From Mangifera indica (lineage: Eukaryota > Streptophyta > Magnoliopsida > Sapindales > Anacardiaceae), in NCBI RefSeq assembly GCF_011075055.1, contig NC_058146.1, positions 15,476,320 to 15,540,319 on the forward strand: a stretch of 64,000 bases of DNA, in the 5' to 3' direction. Positions 1 to 12,622 of the stretch are shown piece by piece (positions within the stretch are counted from its first letter, which is position 1; every line of letters begins with the position of its first letter). The translations under genes and the position numbers were made by a program. The notes under the pieces were generated by a model. That model saw nothing but the letters and a program-made list of their open reading frames with translations, did not search any database and was not told where the DNA came from.

Positions 1-82
1 CACTCAGTACTTACGATTTGTTTTAAAACAACCAAATTCACTTGGGAATGCCTTGGGTTAAACAAAACTTGGAAATCTGCAG

Positions 83-1549
83 GTGGTGCTGTTCCAGCTT
101 TAGCCCAACTGACATCATCTTCTGACCATGCAGCAGTTGCATCACAAACACTGCCTCATCCGCCTTCAAAGGATGATAAGATGCACAAATCCAGGACTTC
201 ATCTATCTTGTAATGAAAATTCTGCTACATCTATATGGTTTGAGGGTCATTAAAGCCCGTGTACATGCCTACTATACGTGGTGCAATAAAATATCGGAAG
301 CACTTATAGTCATGTAGTGTTAGAGATGGCATCTCTTCTATTTGTATTCAAAAACACGTTAAAAATTTTTTACCGTTATAACTTTTTACTAAATTACTTT
401 AACTTACTATTAATAAAAAATATAATATAACGTATTGTTTTATTATCAAATAGTTTAAAAAAAGTTTTAAAACATATTAATAATTTAACTAATTAAATCA
501 AATTTTTACTACTTAATAATAAAATAAAATCTTTAAATAAAAATTAAAATAATTTAAGAAATTATAATTATACAAATATAATTCTACAAACAACTTGTAA
601 ATGCTTCAAATTTTTAATATAAAGATACAACATATAACTATAATATAAGTAAAACATTTAAAACAAGTCTATAATCTTACTAATCAAATCAAATTCTTAC
701 TACTTAATAATAAAATAAAATATTCAAATAAAAATAAATAATAATGTGAGTAATTATAATTATATAAAGATGTAAATATATACAATTTATAAAGATTTTA
801 ACTGTTATTGATATTATCTTTTAACATTGTTTTGTATTTATTTAGTCATTATCATCAATACATGTATTTTGAGTGAACTTTTAGTGTCATTTTTTATAGT
901 CACATGAGCTTGAAACTGGATATGTGTTGATGCTTAAGATTCTGGTGAAACTGATATGAGTACATTTTCAATAATCTTAATGTATTTTTTGTTTAATTGA
1001 CTTGTTATTGTTCATACAGGATGATGCAAAATCACTTGACGTAAAATCTGAGCCAACAAGCTTTAATTTACCACCTTCATATACTGAAGACAATAGGATC
1101 AATAATGCCATTCCTTCAAGAGGTCTTGCCTAAGAGAATCCTTTGGGTGATCAACAGAATGAAAAATATGGAGGTCTGTACAATTTGCTGTTGCTTTTCT
1201 GTTTTTGTTTTTTTTGGCAGTTAAGTTTGTTAAAACAGACCTAAAAGCAGAAATCATTGTTAACCTGCAGTAACCACTGGGACATCAGATGCCACATTAG
1301 ATGCAATAAGAGAAAGGATGAAGAGCATGCAGTTAGCTGCAGCTGCTGGGAACCCCGAAGCCGGAAGCAGGCCTTAATAAACATGAACGACACTCTAAGT
1401 CATGGACTTCCCAGTCAGAATCGTTTGTTAGATCACCCTGACTCTGAGAATGCTGTACAAGGTGCAGTTCTCCCCATGGATGAGAAAGCGTTATCTGGAC
1501 TTCTCGCCGGATGGAGAGACTAAAAAGCGAAACAATGGAACACCTTTAA
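83..1549 (+). pseudogene. MOR1: MOR1/GEM1 (XMAP215-family microtubule protein), C-terminal remnant
   Basis: Three exon-like blocks encode the C-terminal tail of the plant XMAP215/TOG protein MOR1, which promotes microtubule growth. Exon blocks lie at about 83-209 (followed by GT), 1020-1173 (AG before, GT after) and 1271-1549. The last block carries the recognisable segments LDAIRERMKSMQLAAAAGNP and, near the end, LPMDEKALSGL followed (one frame shifted) by RMERLKS. Breaks seen: a stop (TAA) at 1131-1133; loss of one base near 1373, so that the ORF continues in another frame; a second one-base shift near 1506; and a terminal stop at 1547-1549 in the restored frame. The large TOG-domain part of MOR1 (normally about 2,000 residues) is not in the window, so this is either a decayed gene running in from the left or a captured 3' fragment. 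The introns have normal borders, so it is not a processed retrocopy. Family call made from remembered motifs. Confidence 0.72.
210..1019 (+). other. AT-rich intron between MOR1 remnant exons
   Basis: About 810 bases of A/T-rich DNA with no coding signal, bounded by GT at 210-211 and AG at 1018-1019. It contains two similar AT-rich stretches (about 360-590 and 640-780) that resemble 4130-4570, so repeat DNA has probably inserted into the intron. Confidence 0.5.
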
Positions 1550-1893
1550 AAACTTTTCAGCAATACGGCATTTTGTAAGATCCCTTGCCATGGGATGCCT
1601 TCTTGTAAATAGAAAGTGAGCGAGATGGAACCGAAATTTCAGCCGCCACCATAATGTAAATCTTGCATTTATTGCATACTGCAAATGTTTACTGATCATG
1701 TATTCTTTTTTAAGTGCTATAATTTAGTGCTTGTATATTGTAATCAAAGCCCTGTTATATTTTTAGCTGGTGACTAATTACTTAATATAATACAAACGTA
1801 TACATTTTACACAGGGTTAAGGCTCCGGCTTTGCTTGGTTTCTTATATGATTGTTATTACAAAAACACAAGGATTTTTCAGTAAATCTGGATG

Positions 1894-2085
1894 CTAACCA
1901 ATGTTTCTTTTCCAGTTCTCTTTCAACGAGGGAAGAACCCAGAAAAGCTCACCAAAGCCAACTCCATAGCCAATAACTGCTGCAGCATAAAACATGTCCT
2001 GGCCAGCTTCCTCCTCATCATCCATACGTTGTTTCTGAGCCTGTAGAATCGATGTCATCACATTTGATACCAATGGCAACTCCAC
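1894..2085 (-). pseudogene. LRR receptor-like protein (RLP), transmembrane and tail fragment
   Basis: The minus-strand reading (63 residues) has an acidic juxtamembrane stretch (MDDEEEAGQDM), a hydrophobic helix beginning FYAAAVIGYGVGF, and a basic tail (KENWKR). This order is typical of the C-terminus of LRR receptor-like proteins, cell-surface receptors without a kinase. The segment FYA-IIGYGVGF recurs on the minus strand at about 28535 and 50655, where it follows recognisable LRR and LCGD-type cap sequence, and this supports the RLP reading. No ectodomain is found next to this copy, since the sequence upstream on the minus strand (2086-2360) is repeat-like. A nonfunctional fragment is most likely. 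Confidence 0.5.
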
Positions 2086-2740
2086 AAAAGCTTGTTTATG
2101 GTATTTACCAGTCCATCTATGTTCACTGTATCAAAGTATTCTCTTGTGTAGGGATGATAATGGGGCGAGACAAGACCGAATACCCCAATCCTGGTCCTTG
2201 TAAAACAGATTTTCCCCCTTCCTCCTCACATCCCAGATACGGGGAGGACGCGGAATCCAATTTCTCTTCCCATCCTCATCCCTCCGAGGAAGATTTCTCT
2301 CTTTCTTGTCTCTGCAAGAAAAACAATGAAATATATATTAACTGTTCCATATATTTATAATAATTTAAAACTATTAAAAAAATATATGTTTAGATAAATA
2401 CATTCAATGTACTAGAATTTAGATTACTCTATGATGCAATTCACTAGATTAACACTCTCCTCTTCTCTATAAATCAGATATTGTACCAAGACAACTAGAG
2501 AACTGACTTTTAATCTTTATACATTTAGAATATATTTTAGGGGGCAAGAGAATAAACATGCAAAGTCAGAATGAATCAAGCTAAAACTAGAGGAAACAAA
2601 CCCATCTCTCATTAACTTTAATTCAATTCTCTTCATCATCAGTAATTTACTTGTTTAAACATCTTTAGCCCATCAACAATCATGCAGATGTTGATCTCTC
2701 CTGCAACTGCCACTTTAGCCCTGTCTGCAAGGTAAATTGT
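2086..2740. repeat. Interspersed-repeat-like DNA, no gene
   Basis: At 2150-2300 there is a G/C-rich patch (GGGATGATAATGGGGCGAGAC and a pyrimidine-rich partner CCCATCCTCATCCCTCC) resembling a common plant MITE end type. The remainder is AT-rich and I see no coding signal. Confidence 0.3.
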
Positions 2741-2990
2741 ATGGAAGTCAATTATAAACACAAAAAGAGCCAGTTCAGACCTTGACAGCGATAGCCCACA
2801 ATTTGGCTGAATTCAAAGTGTGAAAACACATCAACAGTGTAAGAAGAGGCATAACCCTTAAAAGAAAAGTCAGATATAGAGCCAAAAATGTGGCCTGGAA
2901 TGGAGCCCAAGAGGGTCCCTTGCTTGTTCATATGCATATTCGTTTTTTTCCTATTAGTTTCCTGCAGCCAAGCACGCTTGCAATGATACA
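2740..2990 (+). promoter_or_regulatory. Orphan copy of the NLR upstream region
   Basis: This stretch matches the DNA just upstream of both full-length NLR genes (about 41425-41650 and 58760-58990). Shared blocks include AAAAAGAGCC, TTGACAGCGATAGCCCAC, TTTGGCTGAATTCAAAGTG and TGGAATGGAGCCCAAGAGGG. No NLR coding sequence follows, so it is a leftover of a deleted or rearranged NLR copy. Whether the conserved block has promoter activity is inference from its position. Confidence 0.55.
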
Positions 2991-2999
2991 ACCTTTAAG

Positions 3000-3448
3000 G
3001 ACAACAATAATAGAGACTTTAAGGACTTTAGACAATAATACAGACTTTAACGACATATGAGGACAATGATGCAAACTTTAAGGGCAACAACAATACAGAC
3101 TTGTACAATTATAATATTAAGGCTGGTCTAAAGAAAACTCTAAAGTTATGCTGAGTGGATTTCTGTCAGTTTTGTTGGCGTGATTATCGCTTAAAGCGAG
3201 ATAGGTGATGAGGCATTGGACCGTCCATCATGAGAACCATATTCTGCGTAATGGCTGGCCAGGTGTGCTTCCAATTGAGAATCCAAGAAGTACGGATCTT
3301 GAGAGTCTTGGAAGAAATTGTATGTCCGCAGAGTAGGTGGGGGCTCTTGTGTGCAGAAAACAGGAAGATTGGAATCTTTAACAGTGCCAGGATAATTTTG
3401 GGCTTGCTATCTGGATGAACCAGGGGATAATCATGAAGAAATGAAGTG
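3000..3448. repeat. Degenerate ACAATAATACAGACTTTAAGG tandem repeats, then unassigned DNA
   Basis: From 3000 to about 3110 a ~22-base motif (ACAATA-ACAGACTTTAAGGAC) repeats imperfectly about four times. From 3130 to 3420 base composition is more gene-like (GGCATTGGACCGTCCATCATG and so on) but every frame is short and I recognise no product; it may be another worn gene fragment. Confidence 0.35.
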
Positions 3449-6400
3449 CTTTTTTAAATGCCCGCAAAGTCAATTATCTCAACATCCCTTAATTTGAAAA
3501 TTAACATCCCTTAATTTGAAAATTTACATCAAAGTCCCATAATTCTGAAAAGGCTGAAGTACCCCTTTACTCTTGTTGTGTTTTATTAACCACATTAACA
3601 ATTCACCTAAATTGATTAAAATTATCTATTTTTTATTTATGTAATTGTTTTTAACTAATTTTTTTCCATAGATTATATGGATCTAAAATTCAATCAGAAT
3701 AAAAAAAGTTAATAAAAAGTATAATTACTAATTGATGAAAATTATTTATTAATTATAATAAACTATGATTAGCGTGTTAAAAACGCTTATTTTGTCAAAA
3801 ATTATATTTTTTTATTGGTAAAAAGTTTGGACATAAAAAATCTTATAGATACAATCATGTTAGTGTTCATTATAGGTTTTAGGATGAATATTTTCAGTAA
3901 TCGTGATTGAATTAATAACACCTATCCATCTAAGGTCTCATCTTAGATCTAGCCGTTTATGTTATTATATTGTATTTGTGTCATATTAATTTATATTTTG
4001 TGTTAAAAATTTTTAATAGTAATACGATTAGAATAAAAATTGTTTTGAATTTTTTTAATTTTAACCCAATGTTTTGATGTTTAAATTGATTCAATTTAAT
4101 CCAAATTAATTCAAAATTATTTTTTTTACTTTTTAAAATATTTTTATTATTTAAATTTCTTACTGAATTATATTAATTTACTATTAATAAAATACACAAT
4201 ATAACATATTGTTTTATTTAAAAATAGTCTTAAAATAGTTTTAAAACACAACAATATTCTAACTAGTCTATTTAAATTCTTACTATTTAATAATAAAATA
4301 AAATCTTTAAATAAAAATAAAAATAATATGAGTAATTATAATTATACAAAAATATAACTATATACAACCTATAAAATTTTCAAATTCTTACTATAAAGAT
4401 ATAATATATAATTATAATATGAGTAAAACCTTCAAAACAAGTATATAATCTTATTAATCAAATCAAATTCTTAATATTTAATAATAAAATAAAATATTCA
4501 CATAAAAATAAACAATAGTATATATAAGTAATTATAATTATATAAATATATAACTATATACAATATATAATGATTTCAACTATTGTTGATATTACCTTTC
4601 AATATTTTTATGATTTATTCCTAATAAATTCTATCAAAGTAATATTTCTCTAAAATATTTAAGTCAATTTAGGTTGTATCAGATTCTTTTCATGTGAATC
4701 CTAATACTATTTATTTAATTTCGAGTAGTATTGGGTTGACCCAAAAATTTTGTATCAAATAAACTCAACCCTAACTTGATATTTGTCATATAGTGTTGTA
4801 TCAGGTTATCAAATTGTATTAAAAATTGTTAGTTCTATCTCATCTAATCAAATACCCACAATTTTTTAGGTCAAGTTGGATTGGATCGATTCGATCTATT
4901 ATCAATTCAAACTCCATTACAACTTGCAATAAAAAACCTGTGACAAATTTGGTTTGGGATCATGATTTAAACATGTTTAAGTTACCGAACTCAATTAATT
5001 CAAAGTTGAATTAAATGAATTGTATTGGATTGCAATTTATTCATCAAATAAGGTAAATCTGACCATTCTATTAATGTCATGATAATATCACCATAAATAA
5101 AATGCTTTTTAAATTTTGTATTATATTATATTAACCTCATCAATTCATTTAATCAATCAATTTGATAAATCCATGTTAGAGAAAGTATAATATCACATGA
5201 GTATCTAAATAATTTATTTATTTATTTATTTATTTTAATGAGAAACCCATTGAAATTTGAACCACATCAAGTGATCAATTCCACAATTATTGAACTAAAT
5301 AAATTAAGAGTTTAATTTTAATATGTCATCAGAGAATATTTAAACTCATAGTTTTGTATATATGAAGTCTCTTTTTTTATCACTCAAACTACTTCTTAAG
5401 AGTTATTCTTAATTTATTTTTATTTTTACTTATTATCTTAAATATTACATATTCAATATTAATACAAGAGGAAGAAAATGTTACCCCACTGCCCCATCTG
5501 GTAACTTGAGTGATAAAAATTGGAGCATTCAAGAAACAAATAAGACATAGGTTTGAATTTTGTTGACAATATATTCAGATTAAACTATTAATTTATTTAA
5601 AGTAATGGTTATGAGACCGATCACTTGACCTGAAATTTTACTTATAAGTAATATTATACGTATTCATCTCGATTATATATATATATATATAAAATTGAAT
5701 ATTACTTTATTTTTAAACTATCACACAAAAAAAATAATCCGACGCAAAAAGCCTCTTTCTCTTATCGTAAGAGTCAAGCAACAAAAGTATTTCATAAAAA
5801 TTTCAATAGTTTCGGGTCTATTTTTTTAATCATAATTTTGATCTCTTATCAACTTGAACTATTTATTTTGTTATTAAAGATTGTCAAATAATTAATAATT
5901 TAAATTTATAGTTTTTATCATCGTTGATGAATATTCATGGGACTCATGCTAGCTTTGGCTCTTTTTTATTATTTTAAAAATAATTTATTAGTTTTTTAAA
6001 TTAAATTAAAAATAAGATAAAAAAATTTTAAAAATTTAATTTTAATAAAAAGTAAATAAATATTTAAAAGTTAGTCAAAGTCATTTTACAATGAAATGAA
6101 TATTAGATGAAAATAAGTTTTGGCCATTTTATTTTACATATGTGATACAATTTGGGCTTTTTTTTTTTTATAGTTTTTTTTTAAACAGTCCAATAGGAAA
6201 GCTCTTCTCATATAAATTATGATAAAATTACATGGATTTATAATATGCATGAATGATAATATTCCAAATCAAGAATAAAATAATTAATAATATTATAAAT
6301 TATATAAACTAAGATAGTAGTGTACCATTGGATAATTTTTAAGTGAAGAAGAAGTAAACAATTATATCACTCAATTATATTATCTTGATATATATGGTTT

Positions 6401-6845
6401 TATTGTAAAATAATATTTATTCATATAATAACATATCATCTAGTGATTAATATTTATCTATCTAGTGAAATTATGATTTAAATAGTTAAAACTGAACCTT
6501 TTACATGTGAAATTGCACTTAAAATGGTGTGATTTGAAAAAAAAATTGAACATTAAGTTTGACCTTGATCATATGATTACATCCAGAGATGGTCCGAATA
6601 TATAAAAAATGTATGATTTGATTTGTTTGATAAAACTGTACCTTTCTAGTGTGATTTCAACCAACAAATCTGATTAGATTATCATCAAACTCATATAACA
6701 AAATAATATTTTTATAAAAGTGAAATATTTAAGGATAATATAAAAAAAGTAATATTATATGTATATACTTATAGTATATAATTTGAGTATACAGATTATG
6801 TATCATCATATGATTGGATATTATGTGAACTCTTTAACATTATAC
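3449..6845 (+). repeat. Unit block R, copy 1
   Basis: AT-rich DNA that recurs in order at about 8500-11460, 38440-41300 and 55110-57950. Landmarks common to the copies: CATCCCTTAATTTGAAAA near the start; a GGTCAAGTTGGATTGGAT / CCATTACAACTT passage (4866-4945 here); a TGATGAATATTC-TGGGACT passage (5925-5945); and TTTTACATGTGAAATTGCAC (6499 here). No coding region is supported. The copy stops abruptly around 6841-6845, where block M1 begins. Confidence 0.7.
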
Positions 6846-7990
6846 TAACATAGGAAACCATATATATAAAATATACTCGAAAGTAGGAAGCCATATATTT
6901 GGAATATATTATGATATATTGTAACATCATCTCAAACTCAAGTTAGCAAATGATTTGTTAAATTGAGTTTATAATGCAATTCAAAAGGTGAAGATTTCCA
7001 CTAGCTAATCAATAAAAGGTATGAAAGTGAGCTAAAGGGTGTCACTGACAAGATGACAACATGAGTGTATCAAACTAATTAACTTATCTTTCCATAAAGA
7101 TGAGGGTGAGTGCATCAAATTAAAGAACTCATTTTTCCACATAGTTAACGGTATGAGTGTACCAAACTAATGAACTTATCTTTCTACATAGGCAATCGCA
7201 TGAGTGTGTCAAATTAATGAAATCATTTTTTCAAGTAAGTAATGGTGTGGTTATACCAAACTAATAAACTCAACTTTTCACGTAGGTGACAACGTGAATA
7301 TACAGTCAAACTAATGAACTTATTTTTTCACGTAAGTGACAGTGTGAATATGTCAAAAGGAAATGCTGACATGAATGTTTGACTTTGATACTATCATGAG
7401 AATTGAATAAATTGTATTTTTTGGTATATAAAATTGTCTTAATGATACACAAATTTATAAAAGTCCTAAATTCGATATAAGAAAACATAAATCAACATCG
7501 TAAATATACAATAACACATAACAAGAAAACATATATTAAAAATATATACTAATCTAGGAAAACATATATTAGGATAAAGTAGTGTTATGTATACAACTTT
7601 TTTCACAAACAATGACGTGTTGTTATTTGATTAGATAGTTGAAAGTTAAAAATAAAGTAATATTCAATCACATGAAAATATATTATTGTTTATACATAAA
7701 ATTGTATATATAGTTTCATTAATTTGGGATATATTATAATATAGAAACTCATATATTTGAAATATATTCTAACAAATTCTAACAATACCAATAATGATAA
7801 GTTGTTATATTATTGAGTGGTTAATTTTAAATGTAGCAACGAGTTATGTCAACATGATGCACAAATTGTGGGCATAACCTAAAATTTTGCGGGTGTGTCA
7901 TGGTCAACAAATAAAATAAGATATCTCATTGCCTCAAGGGAAGACTTGCACAAATTAAAAAATTAATTTTTTATAAATTAAAAAAAGTAT
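6846..7990 (+). repeat. Unit block M, copy 1 (with minisatellite)
   Basis: Matches 30290-31875 and 52400-54010. Starts with TAGGAAACCATATAT motifs, then a run of ~60-base imperfect tandem repeats (about 7040-7345), then TTTGATACTATCATGAGAATTG, and AACAAGAAAACATATATT. It lacks the ~600-base insertion present in copies M2 and M3, so it preserves the empty site at about 7512-7530. Confidence 0.65.
7040..7345 (+). repeat. Minisatellite of ~60-base units
   Basis: Imperfect tandem copies of a unit that reads roughly GTGAGTGTATCAAACTAATGAACTTATCTTTCCACATAGGTGAC (split by eye; variants in each copy). About five copies. Equivalent arrays lie at about 30470-30775 and 52640-52960. No conserved reading frame. 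Confidence 0.65.
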
Positions 7991-8179
7991 ATTTTTGCAA
8001 ACCAACTTACAAAAATGCCTACAAAAATGGCTAATTGTACGTGGATCTTGAGATTTGGTAGAAACAATGCAATTCATGACATGATAGATCTTATCAGTGT
8101 AGTTCAATAAAATTCAATATCATTTTTAATTATTTTATATTTAATTTAAAATTATTTAATAATATAATAATATATTATA

Positions 8180-11100
8180 ATTATATACTATTTAAATTGA
8201 TTGGACATGGAAGACCGAGGTCACATAAAATATCTTAAAATTTCAATTTTAATTATAAATACAATTTTAATTGAATTTAAATTTCATTTGAAGTAGGAGA
8301 CAATCTTCTATAAATGCCATGAGTCTTTATCCTCTCATCACATGAAACCGTGAGCGTCTTGCAATTAATGCAATTTAATGTTGGACGTTTTATTTTACCA
8401 AACGCCAACCTCGCAAAATCGACACCCTCCTCATTTATTGCCTCATACTTTCCCCTATTTATTGCCTTCCCATTACATTTCAACACGTGGATTTCATGTC
8501 AGGCTGTTTTAAATGCCCGATGTTGACGTACAAAGTCAATTATTTCCATACATCCCTTAATTTGGAAAATGACATGAAAGTCCCGTAATTTTTAAAATAC
8601 TGAAATACCCCTTTTCCCTTGTGGAGTTTTATTAACTTAACTATATTAATAATTCATCTAAATTAATTAAAATTGTCTATTTTTCATAGGTCTGAACGTT
8701 TTAACCAAATTTTTTTTTTTTATGGATTATACAAATTAATTAAAACTCAATTTAATGCAAGTCTTATCCCTATCTCTTACTTTAAAAGTAGATTTGACAA
8801 ATGATTAGGCCGACCAGGTGTAGACTGAATTAATGTAAGTATAATTAAAATAGGTATAAATTGAAAACAGATCAAATTATAAAAATGATAATTTCTAAAC
8901 TCATACTAGATTTGATTGGTACAGATCGATCCATAGGTTATCTGTTAATATTAATTTTTATTATTTTAATATATTCTTTTTTAATATTTATTATTTTTCT
9001 CTTCAAATATATAAATATTATATGAAAAAACGAAAATTTACCTCAAATTATAAAAATGGTCTTTTTATAAATTTAAAGAATTTTAATATTAAACATTAAA
9101 TGAATATTTATAATAAAATGTTTAATGTTATATTTTTTAAATTTGTTTTCAATATAACAAATTTTTTAATTTTAGGGTATATCTGAGTTTATTTCATGTC
9201 AAAAAAAGAAAATATGTGAAATTTGTATTGAGTGTATTATAAGTTTGATGATAAAACGAAAAAAAAAAATAGAAAAAAAAGTAACCCGCAGGTAATCGTG
9301 AACATACCTAACAACCTCTTAAAAATTTATTATCCACGAATATAGGTCCAAAAATCTAAAGCTTTTACCTTTATTTAGACAAATTATCTATAGGTTACAC
9401 AAGTGATCTGCTCATTTTGTCACCTCTATTTAAAAACCTTAGATTTACAATAATTTTTATATCCAAAATTTTATTTAAAATTCAATCAAAAAAATAAATT
9501 AACAAAAAATGCGGTTATTAGTTAATAAAATTATTTATTGGCTATAATAAACTATGATTCGTATGTTAATATTATTTATTTTATCAGAAATAATAATTTT
9601 TTTATAAGGAAAAAGTTTAGACAAAAAGAGCTTTATAAATGTAATTGCGTAAATATTCACATAGATTTTAGAATTAAATATTCTCAGAAGAAGACCTCTA
9701 AGAAGACGATCATCTTCCCAAACGAAGACGACGGCTTCGTCTTCATTTGGGAAGACAAAGAACTTTGTCTTCCCTGATGAAGTTCTTCGTCTCCCAAGGC
9801 TTTGCCTGAGGTGGTGGTGACGTCCCCACATCTAGCAGAAGGCTTTGCCATCCGTCACGGGATTTTGTAGTAATTACACTTGCCCACCCAATCAAATACA
9901 CATGTTTTTTGGGTCGGATTGAATTTTATATAAGCTCCGTTACAACTTTCAATCAAAAGCCTGTGATAAATTTGGTTTGGATCACGATTTAAACATGTTT
10001 ATCAAACTGAATTAATTTAAAACTGAATTAAATAAATTATATCGAATTACGATTTATTGGTTGGGTCAAAAAAATATAGTATTATGTTGATGTCATGATA
10101 ACATCAATATAAATAAAATTTTTTTATTATATTATTGTTAACCTAATCAATTCATTCAATTAATCCATATTGAAGAAAGTATAATGTCATATGAATACCT
10201 AAATAACTCTTTTTTCGTTTTAGTAAAGAAAAACCTCACTTAAATTGAATTGTCTCTCTTAAACTAAACCAATTATATTGAGTAAGATAAACTCTAAGTA
10301 TAATATTCATCCTTACCATTACTAAATTAGGTAAATAAAAAATTTAATCTTAATATATCATTATAAGATATTTAAACTTATATTTTTTTATACATTGAGT
10401 CATATCTTTTATCACTCAAATTATCTTTTACGAGACATTTTTAATTTAATTTTATTCTTAACTATTAACTTAAATATTACATATCTAGTATTAAAACAAT
10501 ATGGGAAAAATGTTATCCCACTAGCCCCACGAGATAATTTGAGTGATAAAAATTGGAATATTCAAGCAACAAAGAAGACATATATTTAATTATATTAAAA
10601 TCAAATTATTAATTTATCTAATGCAATGGTTATAAAATTAATCACTTGATTTGAAGTTTTACCTATGAGTAATATTATACATAACTATTTTAACTAAATA
10701 AATAAATACATATTTATATATATCATCACGTGATTATATATTATTTTATTATTAATTAAATATCACTCAATCACAAAATAATATATATCATTTATATATA
10801 AATGAAAATATATCATCATTTGTTAAATAATTTGAAATAAAAAATAAAATAATTAATAATATTATATATACAAATAAATTATATAAACTAAACCTTCTTT
10901 CCATGTGAAAATGCACTCAAAATGGTGTGATTTGACCATAAATCACACATTAAGTTTGACTTTGATCATAAGATTTGATTAGTTTGATAAATATATGCAT
11001 TATTTGATTAGTTTGATAAAATCATAATTTTTTGGTGTGATTTCAATCAACAAATCCAATTAGATTATCATGTGAAATTACACTAAGAATAATATAATAT

Positions 11101-11460
11101 TTTTATAAAAGTGAAATATTTAAGGATAATATAAAAAGAGTACTATTATGTATATATATATTTTATACATAATTTAGATATATAAATAATATGTCATCAT
11201 ATGATTACGTGTTATTTTATTTTTAATTCAAAATCACTTAATTATATAATTATACATAATTTAATTGCTTTTAAAAAATTAATAATTGATATATTCAATA
11301 GAAAAAATAAAATTAACCCTTTTAATCAAAAAGAAAAGTGATAATTTAGTATCAAATGTTATATTTATACAAATAAAATAGTATTTGGATATTACTTTGA
11401 TAAAATTAATTTTTGGTACCATGTTCTCACGAAATAATTTTTTAATTTCGCTATGATCAT
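8180..11460 (+). repeat. Unit block R, copy 2
   Basis: Starts with the TTTCATTTGAAGTAG-AGACAATC region (8281) shared with 38281 and 54941, and runs through the same AT-rich landmarks as R1, R3 and R4. It carries a private G/C-rich insertion at 9680-9845. At 11690-11800 the passage AGATTTTCCATGGCAGAATCCCAGTCCTCTT matches 58540-58570 in copy R4. No gene supported. Confidence 0.65.
9680..9845. repeat. Foldback GAAGAC-rich insertion
   Basis: A 165-base G/C-rich patch absent from the same place in R3 and R4. It contains two strong inverted repeats: arms GAAGACGA/TTCGTCTTC at 9724-9744 and GAAGACAAAG/CTTTGTCTTC at 9751-9772. The same kind of GAAGAC/GTCTTC palindromes fills the interior of the TIR element at 54019-54831, so this is probably a remnant of that element family. 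Open frames here on both strands are by-products of the palindrome. Confidence 0.5.
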
Positions 11461-12286
11461 ACATTTTTTTTTCCCAGAGAACCTGGCTAACAAGTAAACC
11501 ATTGAACTTCTCATATGGAAGATCATGTTATTCAAATTCTAATCTTTTGCCAAAAAAGTTTTTTTGTTTACTAATTAGGTTAACCCTTAGGGTCGCCTAT
11601 TATCATACTTGATTATTATTATTAAAATACTATTTTATGAAAAAATTAAATTAAAATTTGAACACGGTATTCAAGAAATTAATGCTTGAGGAAGGACTGA
11701 AGATTTTCCATGGCAGAATCCCAGTCCTCTTGGAAAGAAAGAGAAGCCAAATTCAATTTTGGCTTTATCCCGTGGAAGGTATAATCTGCAATCTAGCTGA
11801 ATTGACTAATTCGATTGGTTAAATCATGAACTATTTTATAATTTGATCTAATTTTATAATTTGATTCGATCAATATATAAATATCGAGCTAATTCGATTG
11901 GTTAACTCATGAACTATTTTGTAAGTTGATCTAATCTTATAATTTAATTCAATCAATATATAAATATCGACTTATTTTAGATTCGGTTAAACTCGACAAC
12001 TTGTTGAACTTAAAAGACTAATAATTTGTAATTAATTTTTTATTTAAAATTATATTTCATATTAAAAAATGATAAGTATTGGATAGTAGTTAAAAAAATA
12101 TATAATAATTTAACAATAGATTGGTTATATAGTGAAATTAACCAAACTGTAATTCAATAAGGTAATTGGTTTAATTATTAATCTAATTTTAAAAACATTA
12201 ATAATCTAATAAAGTGATAACGGTGGTTGTAAAATCGATCCCAGAACTCAAAGTTTTCTCCTACTAAGCTAAACTAAACGTGAATA
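11461..12286. other. AT-rich spacer upstream of the NLR-type promoter remnant
   Basis: Contains the TTCCATGGCAGAATCCCAGTCCTC block shared with the NLR-C upstream region, then about 300 bases with a repeated passage (GAACTATTTTATAATTTGATCTAAT at 11829 and GAACTATTTTGTAAGTTGATCTAAT at 11909; about 80-base period). No coding signal. Confidence 0.4.
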
Positions 12287-12445
12287 TGGATAACAAGAAT
12301 GGAGCCCAAAAGGGTCCCTTGCTCGTTCATATGCATATTTGTTTTCTTCCTATTAGTTTCATACAGCTAAGCACGCTTGCAAGTTGCAGAGTGATGATGT
12401 AATTTTCTTAGCTAAGCAGGCTTGCAAGTGATGGTGTCAATGCAG
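12287..12445 (+). promoter_or_regulatory. NLR-type upstream region, now in front of SKP1
   Basis: The bases ATGGAGCCCAAAAGGGTCCC, CGTTCATATGCATATTTG, TTTTCTTCCTATTAGTTTC and AGCACGCTTGCAAG match the DNA immediately upstream of the NLR start codons at 41770 and 59110. Here the next gene, 180 bases on, is SKP1-like instead of an NLR. A further short direct repeat (AGCTAAGCA-GCTTGCAAGT) occurs at 12366 and 12410. That this region drives SKP1 is inference. Confidence 0.5.
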
Positions 12446-12526
12446 CGTGTGGCTAATATCATTCGGAGAAAGTGATAATGTAAATTACATTCAGTCTTTT
12501 TTTCTTTTTTTAAATTTTATTATGAT

Positions 12527-12530
<4 letters not shown>

Positions 12531-12571
<41 letters not shown>
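12531..12571. repeat. (TA)n microsatellite
   Basis: About twenty uninterrupted TA dinucleotides, ending 52 bases before the SKP1-like start codon. Probably length-variable, and close enough to the gene to lie in its promoter or 5' leader. Confidence 0.9.
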
Positions 12572-12574
<3 letters not shown>

Positions 12575-12622
12575 AAATACCCTTTTAATTTTATTAGGAT
12601 TCATCGGTGCTAGTGCGGAAGA

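Noticed and set aside
7040..7345. Regular ~60-base repeats, considered as a CRISPR-like array.
   Set aside because: The repeats are imperfect along their whole length with no distinct spacers, and the sequence is plant nuclear DNA; it is a minisatellite.
9535..9831. Overlapping open frames on both strands with Glu/Asp-rich and Phe-rich peptides.
   Set aside because: They are produced by GAAGAC/GTCTTC palindromes; no family resemblance, and the region is absent from sister units.
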